Below, one piece after another: positions 55,456-64,000 of a stretch of 64,000 nucleotides of DNA (the first letter of the stretch is position 1; every line of letters starts with the position of its first letter). This stretch comes from Labrenzia sp. PHM005 (GTDB taxonomy: Bacteria > Pseudomonadota > Alphaproteobacteria > Rhizobiales > Stappiaceae), in assembly GCF_006517275.1 (NCBI RefSeq), contig NZ_CP041191.1:1607001-1671000 (forward strand), given 5' to 3'. A program made the position numbers and the translations under genes. The notes below the pieces were generated by a model. It did no database searches and was not told the DNA's origin. It was given only the letters and a program-made list of their open reading frames with translations.

Positions 55456-55752
55456 ATGGCGGATGTCGATTGCATGGAAAAGACCAGCCTGGCCGATGCC
55501 GTAAAGCGCCTTGAAAATGCCTTAGGTCAACTGGAAACTGCGGTTCAACGCCGTTTGGATTCGGATCGCTCTCTCAATTCTTTGCAAGATGATTTGCAAC
55601 GGATGGGTGAAGACCGGTCCCAATTGGCTGCCACTTTGGATGAGAGTGAGGCGAAGGCTTCTCGTCTGGAAGAGGCAAACAAGGATGTATCCCGCCGTCT
55701 GGTTACAGCGATGGAAACGATCCGCAGTGTTTTGGATGCACACGGAGGCTGA
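55456..55752 (+). CDS. DUF4164 family small coiled-coil protein
   Basis: A 98-residue protein: TSLADAVKRLENALGQLETAVQRR, LNSLQDDLQRMGEDRSQLAATLDE and a second helix to the end, a coiled-coil hairpin of the DUF4164 type. It lies 6 bases before zapA, an arrangement common in Alphaproteobacteria, suggesting a role with ZapA in division-ring assembly. Start: ATG at 55456 or ATG at 55474; the frame is open to 55393. Confidence 0.85.
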   Translation: MADVDCMEKTSLADAVKRLENALGQLETAVQRRLDSDRSLNSLQDDLQRMGEDRSQLAATLDESEAKASRLEEANKDVSRRLVTAMETIRSVLDAHGG

Positions 55753-55758
55753 TGGCAC

Positions 55759-56136
55759 TTGGCCCAGATAAGCGTGACCATAAATGGCAAGTCGTTCCGG
55801 ATGGCTTGCGACGATGGTGAAGAGCAGCGCCTGGAAGGCCTTGCGGCCCGTTTCGATGGCTGGATCGGAGAACTGAAGTCGGCATTTGGTGAGATCGGCG
55901 ATCAACGCCTCACGGTCATGGCCGGGATCATGGCAACCGATCAGCTTTCCGAGCTGGAGCGGAAGGTGACGCGCCTGGAACAGGAACTGGCTGCGGCAAA
56001 AGACCAAGAAGCGGCGGCCGTCAACAACATGAGCCAGCACGAGGAAGATCTTTCCAGGGCGGTGAATACAGCCGCGGCACGGATTGAAAGCCTTGCTGAG
56101 GGCCTGAACAAAAGCCTGCGCAGCAATTCTGATTGA
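55759..56136 (+). CDS. zapA: Cell division protein ZapA
   Basis: A 125-residue ZapA: ISVTINGKSFRMACDDGEEQRLEGLAARFDGWI at the N-terminus (dimerising globular part), then a coiled coil at about 60-110. It crosslinks FtsZ filaments at the Z ring. The start codon appears to be TTG, with GGAGG 10 bases upstream; the nearby ATG at 55752 is out of frame. 6S RNA and the formyl-THF cyclo-ligase gene follow, as in many proteobacteria. Confidence 0.9.
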   Translation: MAQISVTINGKSFRMACDDGEEQRLEGLAARFDGWIGELKSAFGEIGDQRLTVMAGIMATDQLSELERKVTRLEQELAAAKDQEAAAVNNMSQHEEDLSRAVNTAAARIESLAEGLNKSLRSNSD

Positions 56137-56271
56137 CGGCGGCTTTTAAACATGTCCCCGTTTCGTTTGGGAACAAGAATATGCCGCTCTGGTAATTGCG
56201 CGGCGTTGTCTCTATATGCGGTAATCGTGGCTGCCCGATTTGTCAGGATATTTATCCCCGGGGCCTTACGC

Positions 56272-56412
56272 ATTCCTTAGGGAGCTGTCCCTGCGCTGGG
56301 CCGTGGTCCGTTGCATACGGCGCCCACCTACTTTGTAGGTTCTCCGGGATTGCAGATCCAACGGTCGGGCGGCTACGCTGCTTGAGGACACTGCCTCAAG
56401 CCGGGTCACGCA
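56272..56412 (+). ncRNA. ssrS: 6S RNA
   Basis: The zapA-cyclo-ligase gap holds a structured non-coding stretch. It shows GGAGCTGTCCCTGCGCTGGG, GCATACGGCGCCCACCTAC with TTTGTAGGTTC, and a closing hairpin CTTGAGG/CCTCAAG. These match my knowledge of alphaproteobacterial 6S RNAs, including the GCATACGGCGCCCACCT element. 6S RNA imitates an open promoter and sequesters sigma-70 RNA polymerase in stationary phase. The zapA/ssrS/ygfA order is a conserved context. The exact ends are estimates. Confidence 0.85.
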
Positions 56413-56435
56413 AAAACACATGACATAAGACACCG

Positions 56436-57014
56436 ATGACGACCCAGACTTCCCTCGCTCACGAAAAAGATCAGCTCCGAAAAGAGGCTCTTGCACGCCG
56501 TAAGGCCATGCCGGAAGTTGATCGGATCGAAAAAAGCCTGGCGCTTGCTGAGCATGGTTCCGGCCTGCCGATACCCCCTGGTGCTGTGGTTGCAGGATTT
56601 TGGCCAATCCGGGATGAAATTGACCCACGTCCGCTGATGGATCAATTACGTCAGGCGGGCCATCCCTTGTGTCTGCCCGTAGTCGCCGAGCCGCACCTGA
56701 AGTTCAGGAGACTGGAACGTGGCGCTGAAATGGAGCCGGCTGGGTTCGGCACTATGGCGCCAGGTTCTGAAGCTGAAGAGCTGCGGCCTGACGTTCTCTT
56801 GATGCCGCTGGCTGGTTTTGACAAGCATGGCAACCGGATCGGTTACGGAAAAGGCCATTACGATACTGCGATTGCTGCGTTGGAGAAGACCGGGCCGGTG
56901 GTGTGCATTGGCCTTGCTTTTGGCGTTCAAGAAGTTGACCTTGTCCCGGCCGAAGGACATGACAAAGCTTTGGCAGGCATTTTAACGGAAGACGGATACA
57001 GATCCTTCCGGTAA
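56436..57014 (+). CDS. fau: 5-formyltetrahydrofolate cyclo-ligase
   Basis: A 192-residue enzyme (FAU1/YgfA/MTHFS). It has KEALARRKAM near the N-terminus, GFWPIRDEIDPRPLM and the ATP-binding GYGKGHYDTAI near residue 140. It converts 5-formyl-THF to methenyl-THF. It follows 6S RNA, as in other proteobacteria, where processing of the common transcript yields 6S RNA. Confidence 0.93.
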   Translation: MTTQTSLAHEKDQLRKEALARRKAMPEVDRIEKSLALAEHGSGLPIPPGAVVAGFWPIRDEIDPRPLMDQLRQAGHPLCLPVVAEPHLKFRRLERGAEMEPAGFGTMAPGSEAEELRPDVLLMPLAGFDKHGNRIGYGKGHYDTAIAALEKTGPVVCIGLAFGVQEVDLVPAEGHDKALAGILTEDGYRSFR

Positions 57015-57053
57015 ACCGGTGCCGGATTTGAAGTAGGCGTTCTGCGAGGTTTT

Positions 57054-57881
57054 ATGCGTATTCTTTTTCTGGGGGATTTGGTCGGCCGGGTTGGCCGCAC
57101 GGCGGTCATTGAGCAGCTGCCGGGCCTGGTGGAAGAACAGCAGCTGGATTTCGTGATTGTAAATGGCGAGAATTCCGCCTCCGGGTTCGGGATTACCGAA
57201 GCGATCTTGCAGGACGTTCTGGATGCAGGTGCAGATGTCGTCACCACGGGCAACCATGTTTGGGACCAGCGCGACACGCTGGTTTACATCGAACGGCAGG
57301 ACCGGTTGCTGCGCCCGGTGAACTATCCGAAAGGTACTCCAGGGCGTGGTGCGCATCTTTATACCGCCCGCAATGGTGCCCAAGTCATGGTCGCCAACGT
57401 CATGGGCCGGGTCTATATGGACGCGCTCGACGATCCGTTTGCAGCGATGGACAAGGTGGTCAATGACTGTCCGCTGGGTCAGGTGGCGGATGCCATAATC
57501 GTTGATGTTCATGCAGAAGCGACCAGCGAAAAACAGGCGATGGGCCATTTTCTCGATGGCCGGGTAAGCCTCGTGGTTGGCACACATACGCATGTTCCGA
57601 CGGCGGATCATCAGATCCTGGAGAATGGTACAGCCTACCTGTCAGATGCTGGCATGTGCGGTGCTTATGACAGTGTGCTGGGCATGGACAAGGAAGAGCC
57701 GGTCAATCGCTTCCAGCGTAAGATCCCTGGCTCAAGATTTACGCCAGCAACGGGTCCAGCCACCATTTGCGGCGTTGCGATTGAAACCGATGACCGCACG
57801 GGACTGGCGGAAAAAGTTGCCCCGCTTAGAATTGGCGGGCGTCTGGAGCCAGTGCTGCCGTCCTTCTGGACAGCTGATTGA
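57054..57881 (+). CDS. YmdB-type metallophosphoesterase (TIGR00282)
   Basis: A 275-residue enzyme: RILFLGDLVGRVGRTAV, NGENSASGFGIT, TTGNHVWDQRD and GTHTHVPTADHQIL supply Asp, Asn and His ligands for two metals. In Bacillus, YmdB is a cyclic-nucleotide phosphodiesterase that controls biofilm and motility. It is common next to YebC in Alphaproteobacteria. It starts 39 bases after fau. Confidence 0.93.
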   Translation: MRILFLGDLVGRVGRTAVIEQLPGLVEEQQLDFVIVNGENSASGFGITEAILQDVLDAGADVVTTGNHVWDQRDTLVYIERQDRLLRPVNYPKGTPGRGAHLYTARNGAQVMVANVMGRVYMDALDDPFAAMDKVVNDCPLGQVADAIIVDVHAEATSEKQAMGHFLDGRVSLVVGTHTHVPTADHQILENGTAYLSDAGMCGAYDSVLGMDKEEPVNRFQRKIPGSRFTPATGPATICGVAIETDDRTGLAEKVAPLRIGGRLEPVLPSFWTAD

Positions 57882-57986
57882 GAGGTATCTATCTCCGCAA
57901 TTTCCGGAACTGGATTTTCAGCGTCAACTTGCCTATAAGCGGGCGAGTTTTCTAATAAGCAATCCGACTGAGAGCCGAGAAGAGCC

Positions 57987-58733
57987 ATGGCAGGCCATTC
58001 AAAATTCAAGAACATCATGCACCGCAAGGGACGTCAGGATGCCGTCCGCTCCAAGATGTTCTCCAAACTGTCCAAGGAAATCACCGTTGCCGCAAAAATG
58101 GGCGACCCGGATCCAGATTCCAATCCGCGTCTGCGTTTGGCGGTCAATAACGCCAAAGCCCAGTCCATGCCGAAGGACAACATCCAGCGGGCGATCAACA
58201 AGTCCCAGGCTGGTGATGCCGAAACATATGACGAGATCCGTTACGAGGGTTATGGTCCGGCGGGTGTCGCTGTTGTTGTTGAAGCCTTGACCGACAACCG
58301 CAACCGGTCCGCATCCAACATCCGGTCCTACTTCACAAAATGTGGCGGTTCACTTGGTGAAACCGGCTCGGTGTCCTTCATGTTCGACCGGGTTGGCGAG
58401 ATCATCTACAAGCCGGAAGCTGGCGAAGCCGATGCCGTTCTGGAAGCGGCCATCGAAGCGGGTGCAGAAGACGTGCAGTCCGATGAAAACGGTCACACGA
58501 TCTATACGGCCTTCGAAGATCTGAACGATGTCGGCAAGGCGCTTGAAGACGCGCTCGGTGAAGCCGACTCCACCAAGATCATCTGGAAGCCGCAGAACCT
58601 GACACCGGTCGATGCGGACAAGGCCCAGACGCTGATGAAACTGATCGACATGCTGGAAGATGATGATGACGTTCAAAACGTCTACACCAACTTCGATGTC
58701 GATGAAGAGACCATGGCACAGCTGGCCTCCTAA
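57987..58733 (+). CDS. yebC: YebC/PmpR family transcriptional regulator
   Basis: A 248-residue Yeb[20 protein letters not shown], then [25 protein letters not shown] and [24 protein letters not shown], and the acidic C-terminal third with [17 protein letters not shown]. YebC proteins act as regulators and some relieve ribosome stalling at polyproline; EF-P is also encoded here. A strong terminator follows. In many relatives ruvC lies close downstream; here four genes intervene. Confidence 0.95.
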   Translation: MAGHSKFKNIMHRKGRQDAVRSKMFSKLSKEITVAAKMGDPDPDSNPRLRLAVNNAKAQSMPKDNIQRAINKSQAGDAETYDEIRYEGYGPAGVAVVVEALTDNRNRSASNIRSYFTKCGGSLGETGSVSFMFDRVGEIIYKPEAGEADAVLEAAIEAGAEDVQSDENGHTIYTAFEDLNDVGKALEDALGEADSTKIIWKPQNLTPVDADKAQTLMKLIDMLEDDDDVQNVYTNFDVDEETMAQLAS

Positions 58734-58757
58734 GAAGTCTCTAGTCACAGTCTGATC

Positions 58758-58786
58758 AACCCCGGCTTGGCCGGGGTTTTTCTTTT
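58758..58786 (+). terminator. Rho-independent terminator of yebC
   Basis: A 9-bp stem (58758-58766 with 58770-58778) is followed by a run of T residues (TTTTTCTTTT). Confidence 0.93.
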
Positions 58787-58796
58787 GGGAAATGCA

Positions 58797-59096
58797 ATGC
58801 GCGAAATCTATGAACTTACCCAGCTTGACGGCAAATCATTGCAAGAACGGACGTTGAAACTGTCTGAAGAGTCAGGCGAACTGGCCCAAGCTGTATTGAC
58901 CGTTACCAAAGCGCCCGGCAGCACCTACAAGAACCATTCCTTGGCAGATGTCCGCGAGGAAGCCGCAGACGCTGCAATTGTCGCGCTTAGTATTCTAGCG
59001 CAAACCTGTTCGTCTGAAGCTGAGTTTTCAGCGGAATTGGACCGGTTGATGGGTGCTAAGTGTGCCAAATGGAAATCTGTGCTCTCGCAAGGTTGA
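58797..59096 (+). CDS. MazG-like nucleotide pyrophosphohydrolase
   Basis: A 99-residue all-alpha NTP-pyrophosphatase: LQERTLKLSEESGELAQAV is the EExxE-type metal motif and VREEAADAAIVALSILAQ the ExxD half. Short MazG-type enzymes hydrolyse (d)NTPs or modified nucleotides. The chosen ATG follows the terminator; an upstream in-frame start overlaps it. Confidence 0.85.
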   Translation: MREIYELTQLDGKSLQERTLKLSEESGELAQAVLTVTKAPGSTYKNHSLADVREEAADAAIVALSILAQTCSSEAEFSAELDRLMGAKCAKWKSVLSQG

Positions 59097-59195
59097 TTGA
59101 AATTCCATTCATCCGGCGATGCTCTGTTCCAAAAACGATTGTCATCTGCTTCCAGAGTGTGAACTATCAAGTGAACACGAATGGGGAGAGAACAG

Positions 59196-59420
59196 ATGTC
59201 TTGGTTGCCGACCTTGCTGACAGAAACGCCAGAAGATGGTTATGAGCTTGCGATCAAGCTCTCGCGGATGGCGGTCAAAAAAACTCAGCCTGATGACGCG
59301 GCGCGTGAAAAAATGCGCGCTGATTATGCGTTTAACGCCGACAGTCTAACGAATGTCTCTCAAGTCGTTGCGACCAATTTTCAGACCATTGCCCAAGCCA
59401 ACAATTATTGGCGCGATTGA
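59196..59420 (+). CDS. Small hypothetical protein
   Basis: A 74-residue protein: MSWLPTLLTETPEDGYELAI, SRMAVKKTQPDDAAREKMRADYAFNADSLTN and a Gln/Asn-rich C-terminus. I do not recognise it. A GGGGAGAG site 5-6 bases before the ATG supports translation. It is soluble by composition. It converges with the TauE gene; the stops are 10 bases apart. Confidence 0.6.
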   Translation: MSWLPTLLTETPEDGYELAIKLSRMAVKKTQPDDAAREKMRADYAFNADSLTNVSQVVATNFQTIAQANNYWRD

Positions 59421-59430
59421 TATGCTTTGA

Positions 59431-60195
59431 TCACTGCCGTAAAACCGGATCAAGTGCGGGCAAACTTGCGAGAGCAGCGAGAGCAATCAATAGATTTGCG
59501 ATCCAGCGGTAGAGACGCTGATCAGCCTTTTTGAATGCTCTGGAGCCTAGAAACAGCGAAATCCCATAGACCGGAACGGCGACAACAAGTAGGCGGCCGA
59601 CTTCGAGCGTGAAAAACCCGTTCAGGATGTAAGCGATGAAGGTGCCGATGCTTGCCAGCGGAAAAAACAGGATAAGGTTTGCCCGGATAACCTCAGCACT
59701 ATGATTGCTGGACAGCCAGAAGGCTGCGACTGGCGGCGCTGAAACTTGTGAAACACCGCCAAGAATACCGGAGACCGCTCCGACACCAAAGGAGACGGGT
59801 CTTGTCGGTTGTCGCTGATACCGCCAGCCGGAAACAACAAGCGCCAGCATCACGACGACGACAAAGCTGATGATCCAGCGCAACGCGAGCACATCCATGT
59901 TGGCGAGCATCCAGGCACCTGCATGCACAAAGATCACCGACCCAAAGACGGCCGGGAGAACCGTTGACCAGTCACACAGGCGGATGGCGCGTCTCACCAG
60001 AGGCAGAGAAACGATGCTGTCAATGAACAGGAAGGTTGCTGCCGCAGTAGATGGCAGCATGACGCTGGCAGCGACAGGCATGAAGATCATGCCGGCGCCA
60101 AATCCGGCGAACCCGCGGATATAACCGGCAATGAATAAAATGCCCGCCAGGAAAAGCAGCAAGTCTGGAGAGTAGGACGCAAAGATATCGAACAT
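59431..60195 (-). CDS. TauE/SafE family anion exporter (paralog 2)
   Basis: A 254-residue membrane protein with about eight helices: [27 protein letters not shown] and [25 protein letters not shown] are the TauE half-signatures. Its partner substrate is unknown. It is divergent from ruvC. ATG 60195 is preferred to a TTG at 60207. Confidence 0.88.
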   Translation of the reverse strand: MFDIFASYSPDLLLFLAGILFIAGYIRGFAGFGAGMIFMPVAASVMLPSTAAATFLFIDSIVSLPLVRRAIRLCDWSTVLPAVFGSVIFVHAGAWMLANMDVLALRWIISFVVVVMLALVVSGWRYQRQPTRPVSFGVGAVSGILGGVSQVSAPPVAAFWLSSNHSAEVIRANLILFFPLASIGTFIAYILNGFFTLEVGRLLVVAVPVYGISLFLGSRAFKKADQRLYRWIANLLIALAALASLPALDPVLRQ

Positions 60196-60278
60196 GCGGT
60201 CTCGCAAATTGCAGTAGTTTGTTGGTAAGCAGCGCTTTCACTGGCGTCAATGGGCAAGTTTTGTTACCGATTTGTTCC

Positions 60279-60794
60279 ATGACACATGCGATTCGATTGC
60301 TGGGGATTGATCCCGGCCTGCGACGGACCGGATGGGGCATGATTGAGGCTTCGGGAAACCGGCTGTCTTTCATCGCTTCCGGGACTGTGACGTCGGACAA
60401 TAAAAAGAGTCTCGCAGAACGGCTCGTTCAGTTGCACGACGGGTTAAGCGAGGTGGTGCGCCAGCATGATCCAGCGGAAGCAGCCGTCGAGCACACCTTC
60501 GTCAACAAGGATGCCGGTGCCACTCTGAAATTGGGGCAGGCACGCGGTATCGCTCTGCTAGTTCCATCACTTGCCGGGTTGTCCGTTGCTGAGTATGCAC
60601 CGAACCTGGTCAAGAAAACAGTAGTCGGGACGGGGCATGCGGAAAAGGAACAAATCCGCGCCATGGTCAAGGTTTTGATGCCGCGTGCGACCTTTAATTC
60701 TGACGATGCGGCGGACGCCTTGGCGATTGCCATCTGTCATGCGCAGCACCGGGCGAGCAGCGCCGCCAAACTTGCAGCTTTGGGGGCGGCATGA
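60279..60794 (+). CDS. ruvC: Holliday-junction resolvase RuvC
   Basis: A 171-residue nuclease: [15 protein letters not shown] (catalytic Asp at about 11), [23 protein letters not shown] (Glu) and [18 protein letters not shown] (C-terminal Asp pair). It cuts four-way junctions. ATG 60279 matches homologues; the longer open frame to 60219 is rejected. Its stop overlaps the ruvA start by 4 bases. Confidence 0.96.
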   Translation: MTHAIRLLGIDPGLRRTGWGMIEASGNRLSFIASGTVTSDNKKSLAERLVQLHDGLSEVVRQHDPAEAAVEHTFVNKDAGATLKLGQARGIALLVPSLAGLSVAEYAPNLVKKTVVGTGHAEKEQIRAMVKVLMPRATFNSDDAADALAIAICHAQHRASSAAKLAALGAA

Positions 60795-61408
60795 TCGGGA
60801 AACTCAAAGGGACCGTCGACAGCTATGGCGAGGATCATGTGATCCTGGATGTTCATGGAGTTGGATATCAGGTTCATTGCCCCTCGCGTATTTTGCAAGG
60901 CCTGCCGCGGGCTGGTGAAGCCGCCGTTCTGTTCATCGAGACCATCGTCCGTGAGGACATGATCCGCCTTTATGGATTTGGTCATGAATCGGAACGCGAA
61001 TGGTTCCGGATCTTGATGACCGTTCAAGGCGTGGGAGCCAAAGTGGCGCTGGCGATCCTTGGAATTTTGAAAGCCAGTGAAGTGGCCAATGCAATTGCGT
61101 TGAACGACAAGGCGACGATTTCCCGCGCGCCCGGTGTTGGTAAACGTGTCGCAGAACGCATCATGACGGAATTGAAAGACAAGGCGCCCAGCCTGGCCAG
61201 TGTTGATCAGGAAACCATTGCCGTCTCACAAAACGTGGCGGACAATGTCGCCTCGCGTCCGGTGGCCGAAGCTGTGTCGGCCCTGACCAATCTCGGGTAT
61301 GGCCAACCGCAAGCAAGCGCGGCTGTTGCCAAGGCGATGCAATCGGCTGGCGAAGATGCAACGACGGAAACCTTGATCCGCTTGGGCTTGAAGGAGCTGG
61401 CAGGATGA
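60791..61408 (+). CDS. ruvA: Holliday-junction branch-migration protein RuvA
   Basis: A 205-residue protein. The N-terminal OB-fold [28 protein letters not shown] is followed by helix-hairpin-helix DNA-binding motifs ([36 protein letters not shown]) and a RuvB-binding C-terminal domain. It overlaps ruvC and the next gene by 4 bases each. Confidence 0.96.
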   Translation: MIGKLKGTVDSYGEDHVILDVHGVGYQVHCPSRILQGLPRAGEAAVLFIETIVREDMIRLYGFGHESEREWFRILMTVQGVGAKVALAILGILKASEVANAIALNDKATISRAPGVGKRVAERIMTELKDKAPSLASVDQETIAVSQNVADNVASRPVAEAVSALTNLGYGQPQASAAVAKAMQSAGEDATTETLIRLGLKELAG

Positions 61409-61650
61409 TTGCCTTTACCTACGCCGTAATTGCGGTGGTCTTTGTCGTGCTTGGAATCGGCGGGATCATGTATCTGGATCACCGGTTTTCCCTGACTGTC
61501 GGCGACCGGCCGTTTGCGATCAAAGGGCGCCGGATTGAATCCGACGATCCATTCGTCGTCCGCCAGTTCAAGAAGTTCTATGCGCTTCGCGTGGCCTATT
61601 CGTTGTTCTTGCTTGTGATGCTGTTTGTGGTGGTCTCCCATGTCGGATGA
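61405..61650 (+). CDS. Small membrane protein between ruvA and ruvB
   Basis: An 81-residue protein with helices at about 3-23 ([20 protein letters not shown]) and 60-79 ([20 protein letters not shown]), with a basic linker containing [21 protein letters not shown]. Unrecognised. It overlaps ruvA by 4 bases and ruvB by 11, so it is part of the ruv operon. Such inserts are seen in rhizobia. Confidence 0.75.
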   Translation: MIAFTYAVIAVVFVVLGIGGIMYLDHRFSLTVGDRPFAIKGRRIESDDPFVVRQFKKFYALRVAYSLFLLVMLFVVVSHVG

Positions 61651-62680
61651 ATCGCGGATCGTTACTCCGGAAATCCGGGGTGACGAAATCGACAGCACCA
61701 TGCGCCCGCAAGCGCTGGATGATTTTGTTGGCCAGGCCCAGGCCCGCGCCAATCTGAAAGTCTTCATCGGCGCTGCCAAAGCGCGCGGTGAAGCTCTCGA
61801 CCACGTTCTTTTTGTCGGGCCTCCAGGACTTGGCAAAACCACGCTTGCTCAGATTATGGCGCGTGAGCTTGGGGTGAATTTTAGGGCAACCTCCGGTCCC
61901 GTGATTGCAAAAGCCGGCGATCTGGCCGCGCTTTTGACAAATCTGGAAGAGCGCGATGTTCTTTTCATCGATGAGATCCACCGGCTCAACCCGGCGGTCG
62001 AAGAAGTGCTCTACCCGGCGATGGAGGACTATCAGCTTGATCTGATCATCGGTGAAGGGCCGGCGGCGCGTTCCGTAAAGATTGATCTGGCCAAATTCAC
62101 ACTTGTGGCGGCAACCACCCGGCTCGGCCTATTGACGACGCCGCTGCGTGACCGTTTTGGCATTCCAGTCCGCTTGGAGTTTTATACGGTCCCGGAGCTG
62201 GAACACATCGTCAAACGTGGCGCATCGATCCTTGGCATTGGAATAGCAGAAGACGGCGCGCATGAAATTGCCAAACGATCCCGGGGAACACCCCGGATTG
62301 CTGGACGCCTGTTGCGCCGTGTCCGGGACTTTGCCGTGTTCGAAGGTGTCGAAAAAGTTGACCGAACGCTTGCAGATAAAGCGCTCCGCCAGCTGGAAGT
62401 CGATAGCGCCGGGCTCGACAGCCTTGACCGCCGGTATCTCAATCAGATCGCCGTCAATTTTGGTGGTGGGCCTGTTGGGATTGAAACAATTGCCGCCGCG
62501 CTTTCGGAGCCGCGTGATGCAATCGAAGAAATCGTGGAACCTTATCTCATTCAAAACGGATTCTTACAGCGCACACCGCGGGGGCGAATCCTCACACCAA
62601 ATGCATTTGAGCATCTTGGCCTTGCTGCCCCGCCACGTCCAGATGGACCGCAAATGGGGCTTTTCATGGATTCGGATTAG
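61640..62680 (+). CDS. ruvB: Holliday-junction helicase RuvB
   Basis: A 346-residue AAA+ motor: [19 protein letters not shown], Walker [11 protein letters not shown], Walker [10 protein letters not shown], sensor ATTRLG, arginine finger in PLRDRFG, and the winged-helix end [11 protein letters not shown]. It drives branch migration with RuvA. ATG 61640 overlaps the membrane-protein gene; a TTG at 61625 is unlikely. Confidence 0.97.
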   Translation: MSDESRIVTPEIRGDEIDSTMRPQALDDFVGQAQARANLKVFIGAAKARGEALDHVLFVGPPGLGKTTLAQIMARELGVNFRATSGPVIAKAGDLAALLTNLEERDVLFIDEIHRLNPAVEEVLYPAMEDYQLDLIIGEGPAARSVKIDLAKFTLVAATTRLGLLTTPLRDRFGIPVRLEFYTVPELEHIVKRGASILGIGIAEDGAHEIAKRSRGTPRIAGRLLRRVRDFAVFEGVEKVDRTLADKALRQLEVDSAGLDSLDRRYLNQIAVNFGGGPVGIETIAAALSEPRDAIEEIVEPYLIQNGFLQRTPRGRILTPNAFEHLGLAAPPRPDGPQMGLFMDSD

Positions 62681-62795
62681 GTGAAACCTAGTGAAATGTT
62701 ATAGTTCTTTAGCAATTTTACTGATCTCAATTATAACTAGTTAACCTTTAGTTGGCGTTTTGCCCCTAGTTTGCCAGGAACTCCTGGGGGGAACT

Positions 62796-64000
62796 ATGCG
62801 TAAGCGTTTATCTTCAAAACTTGCACTGATGTTTTTGGCCGGCGCAATGGTGATGTGTGTCGCTATTGTTGTTGTTACATCCACGATTTCCCGTGATGTA
62901 GCTAATGGTCAGGCTGATAGTGCTCTTAAAAGTGCGACCAATGCGAAGCTGAAAGTCTTGGACCTAGCGCTGGGTCAAGTCACCGACAGCGCCAAATTCT
63001 TCTCTACTCTGGAAGAAGCAAAAGACGGCCTGATGAAGACGCTGGTCGGCTGGAAAAACCTGAAGGAAAACCAGACTGCGATCCTTCGGAAAATGTTCGT
63101 TGAGGACAATCCGCACCCAGAACATGAGCGCCATCTGCTGCATGAACCATCGGAGTCGAATTACTATGTGAACAATCACAAAGTGATTCATCCGGCCTTT
63201 CAGGAGCTTATCGCTCAAGGACTGTTCTCCGACGTCGCGCTCGCAAATCCGGACGGCTTCATCACCTATTCCTATAACAAGGGCCCGGAATTCGCGTATC
63301 ACTATGATGCTGCAGAAATCAGCGGGCATCCGGTTCAAACGGCTTTAAAGCCCCTGTTCGCAAAGATTCCGGATGAATCTTTGGAGTCTGGCCAGATCTT
63401 CACGTCTGGTTTTGTGACTATGGATAATGGTCAGGTTTCCCTCGTGCTCGCTGCGCCGGTCTTCTATCTCGACCGTTTCTTCGGTGCGATCGCATTCTCC
63501 GCGAATATGGAAAATCTCGCTGGACTTTTGAACGAACCGACTGGCCTTGCAGACAGCGAACAGATCTTCCTCATTGATGCCCTGAATCAACTCGTCAGCT
63601 TTGATGAGATGGGTAAGGTAAAAGAGCTCCATACGGCTGAAAGTGCCGCTCAAGATGGCCTCACCATGGAATTCCACGGCGAAGGTTACCGTTATGCCGA
63701 AGCCAAAAGCGCGTACGGCAACACGTCTTACGGCGTGGTCGATGCTGTGCGCCAGACCGAACTTTCGGCCGCTGCGGATCGAATCACTTACGGTGCTGTT
63801 ATCTCCGGTATCTTGTGCCTGCTGCCAGTCGTCGGTTTGATTTGGTGGATCACCGGGCGGATGTTTGCACCGTTGGAGCGTTTGTCAGGTACTGCCCGCA
63901 AGATTGCGGACGGCGATCTTGATGTTGGTGTTGAAGCGACCGAACGCCAGGACGAAATCGGCCGCATGGCGCGCTGCATCGAGATTTTCAAAGAGAATTC
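62796..64000 (+). CDS. Membrane sensor with HAMP domain, likely methyl-accepting chemotaxis protein; 3' truncated
   Basis: A frame open from ATG 62796 to the window end (401 codons). A GGGGGG site lies 4 bases upstream. An N-terminal membrane helix (LALMFLAGAMVMCVAIVVVT) is followed by a periplasmic region of about 280 residues. It contains NPDGFITYSYNKG, FVTMDNGQVSLVLAAPVFYLDRFFGAIAFS and LTMEFHGEGYRYAEAKSAYG, a dCACHE-like sensor. A second helix (YGAVISGILCLLPVVGLIWWI) is followed by a HAMP segment (GTARKIADGDLDVGVEATERQDEIGRMARCIEIFKEN). The signalling domain lies outside, so an MCP is likely but a cyclase or kinase is possible. Confidence 0.8.
   Translation, partial: MRKRLSSKLALMFLAGAMVMCVAIVVVTSTISRDVANGQADSALKSATNAKLKVLDLALGQVTDSAKFFSTLEEAKDGLMKTLVGWKNLKENQTAILRKMFVEDNPHPEHERHLLHEPSESNYYVNNHKVIHPAFQELIAQGLFSDVALANPDGFITYSYNKGPEFAYHYDAAEISGHPVQTALKPLFAKIPDESLESGQIFTSGFVTMDNGQVSLVLAAPVFYLDRFFGAIAFSANMENLAGLLNEPTGLADSEQIFLIDALNQLVSFDEMGKVKELHTAESAAQDGLTMEFHGEGYRYAEAKSAYGNTSYGVVDAVRQTELSAAADRITYGAVISGILCLLPVVGLIWWITGRMFAPLERLSGTARKIADGDLDVGVEATERQDEIGRMARCIEIFKEN

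Overview
The window is a stretch of an alphaproteobacterial chromosome. The gene set (CpdR, RcdA/DUF1465, GapR/DUF2312, TrcR/DUF1013, DUF1036 next to pyruvate kinase, a suhB/MmgR-type sRNA between a monophosphatase gene and an N-formylglutamate amidohydrolase gene, aa3-oxidase subunit IV) points to Hyphomicrobiales. A marine Stappiaceae (Roseibium/Labrenzia-like) organism is my best guess, by inference only. Genes are densely packed on both strands and almost all look intact. I see no insertion sequence, prophage or CRISPR array. Two genes are cut by the window edges: a DUF692 enzyme at the left and a HAMP-containing membrane sensor at the right.

Layout. 1-2.0 kb: a DUF692/DUF2063/DoxX operon of the bufferin (MNIO) type. 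2-9.4 kb: threonine aldolase, Hsp20, a small basic secreted protein, a lipase-like hydrolase, a HisN-type phosphatase, a suhB-family sRNA, N-formylglutamate amidohydrolase, CpdR, tRNA-Val and L36. 9.4-17 kb: pyruvate kinase, DUF1036, a second N-formylglutamate amidohydrolase, DUF1244, GapR, a DUF882 protein and a TacA-like sigma-54 regulator. 17-23.4 kb: oligoendopeptidase F, a DUF3445 N-demethylase family protein, a UbiB-like kinase, oxidase subunit IV, an RluA-type enzyme and a flavin reductase. 23.5-25.3 kb: two tandem sulfotransferase-like genes of unusual composition, the best accessory candidate. 25.4-38.3 kb: TPR lipoprotein, S21, MATE pump, PurE/PurK, two YdcH proteins, two acyl-CoA synthetases, TauE, an SDR and an MsbA-like exporter. 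38.5-47.5 kb: L31, RcdA, DUF1192, quinone oxidoreductase, TrcR, an ExbB/OmpA-like pair, SuhB, EF-P and a Sel1-repeat protein. 47.5-55 kb: ThiE-like protein, then fba, pgk, gap and tkt on the minus strand. 55-64 kb: DUF4164, ZapA, 6S RNA, 5-formyl-THF cyclo-ligase, YmdB-like phosphoesterase, YebC, MazG-like protein, a second TauE, ruvC-ruvA-ruvB and the start of the sensor.

Themes. Several genes belong to the CtrA-centred cell-cycle network (CpdR, RcdA, GapR, TrcR, TacA-like, ZapA). Central carbon metabolism is represented by tkt, gap, pgk, fba and pyk; no RuBisCO or phosphoribulokinase is present here. Non-coding elements include tRNA-Val(GAC), 6S RNA, a suhB-type sRNA, a possible ROSE-like thermosensor before hsp20, and many intrinsic terminators. 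Two of those terminators lie inside the 3' ends of convergent neighbours.
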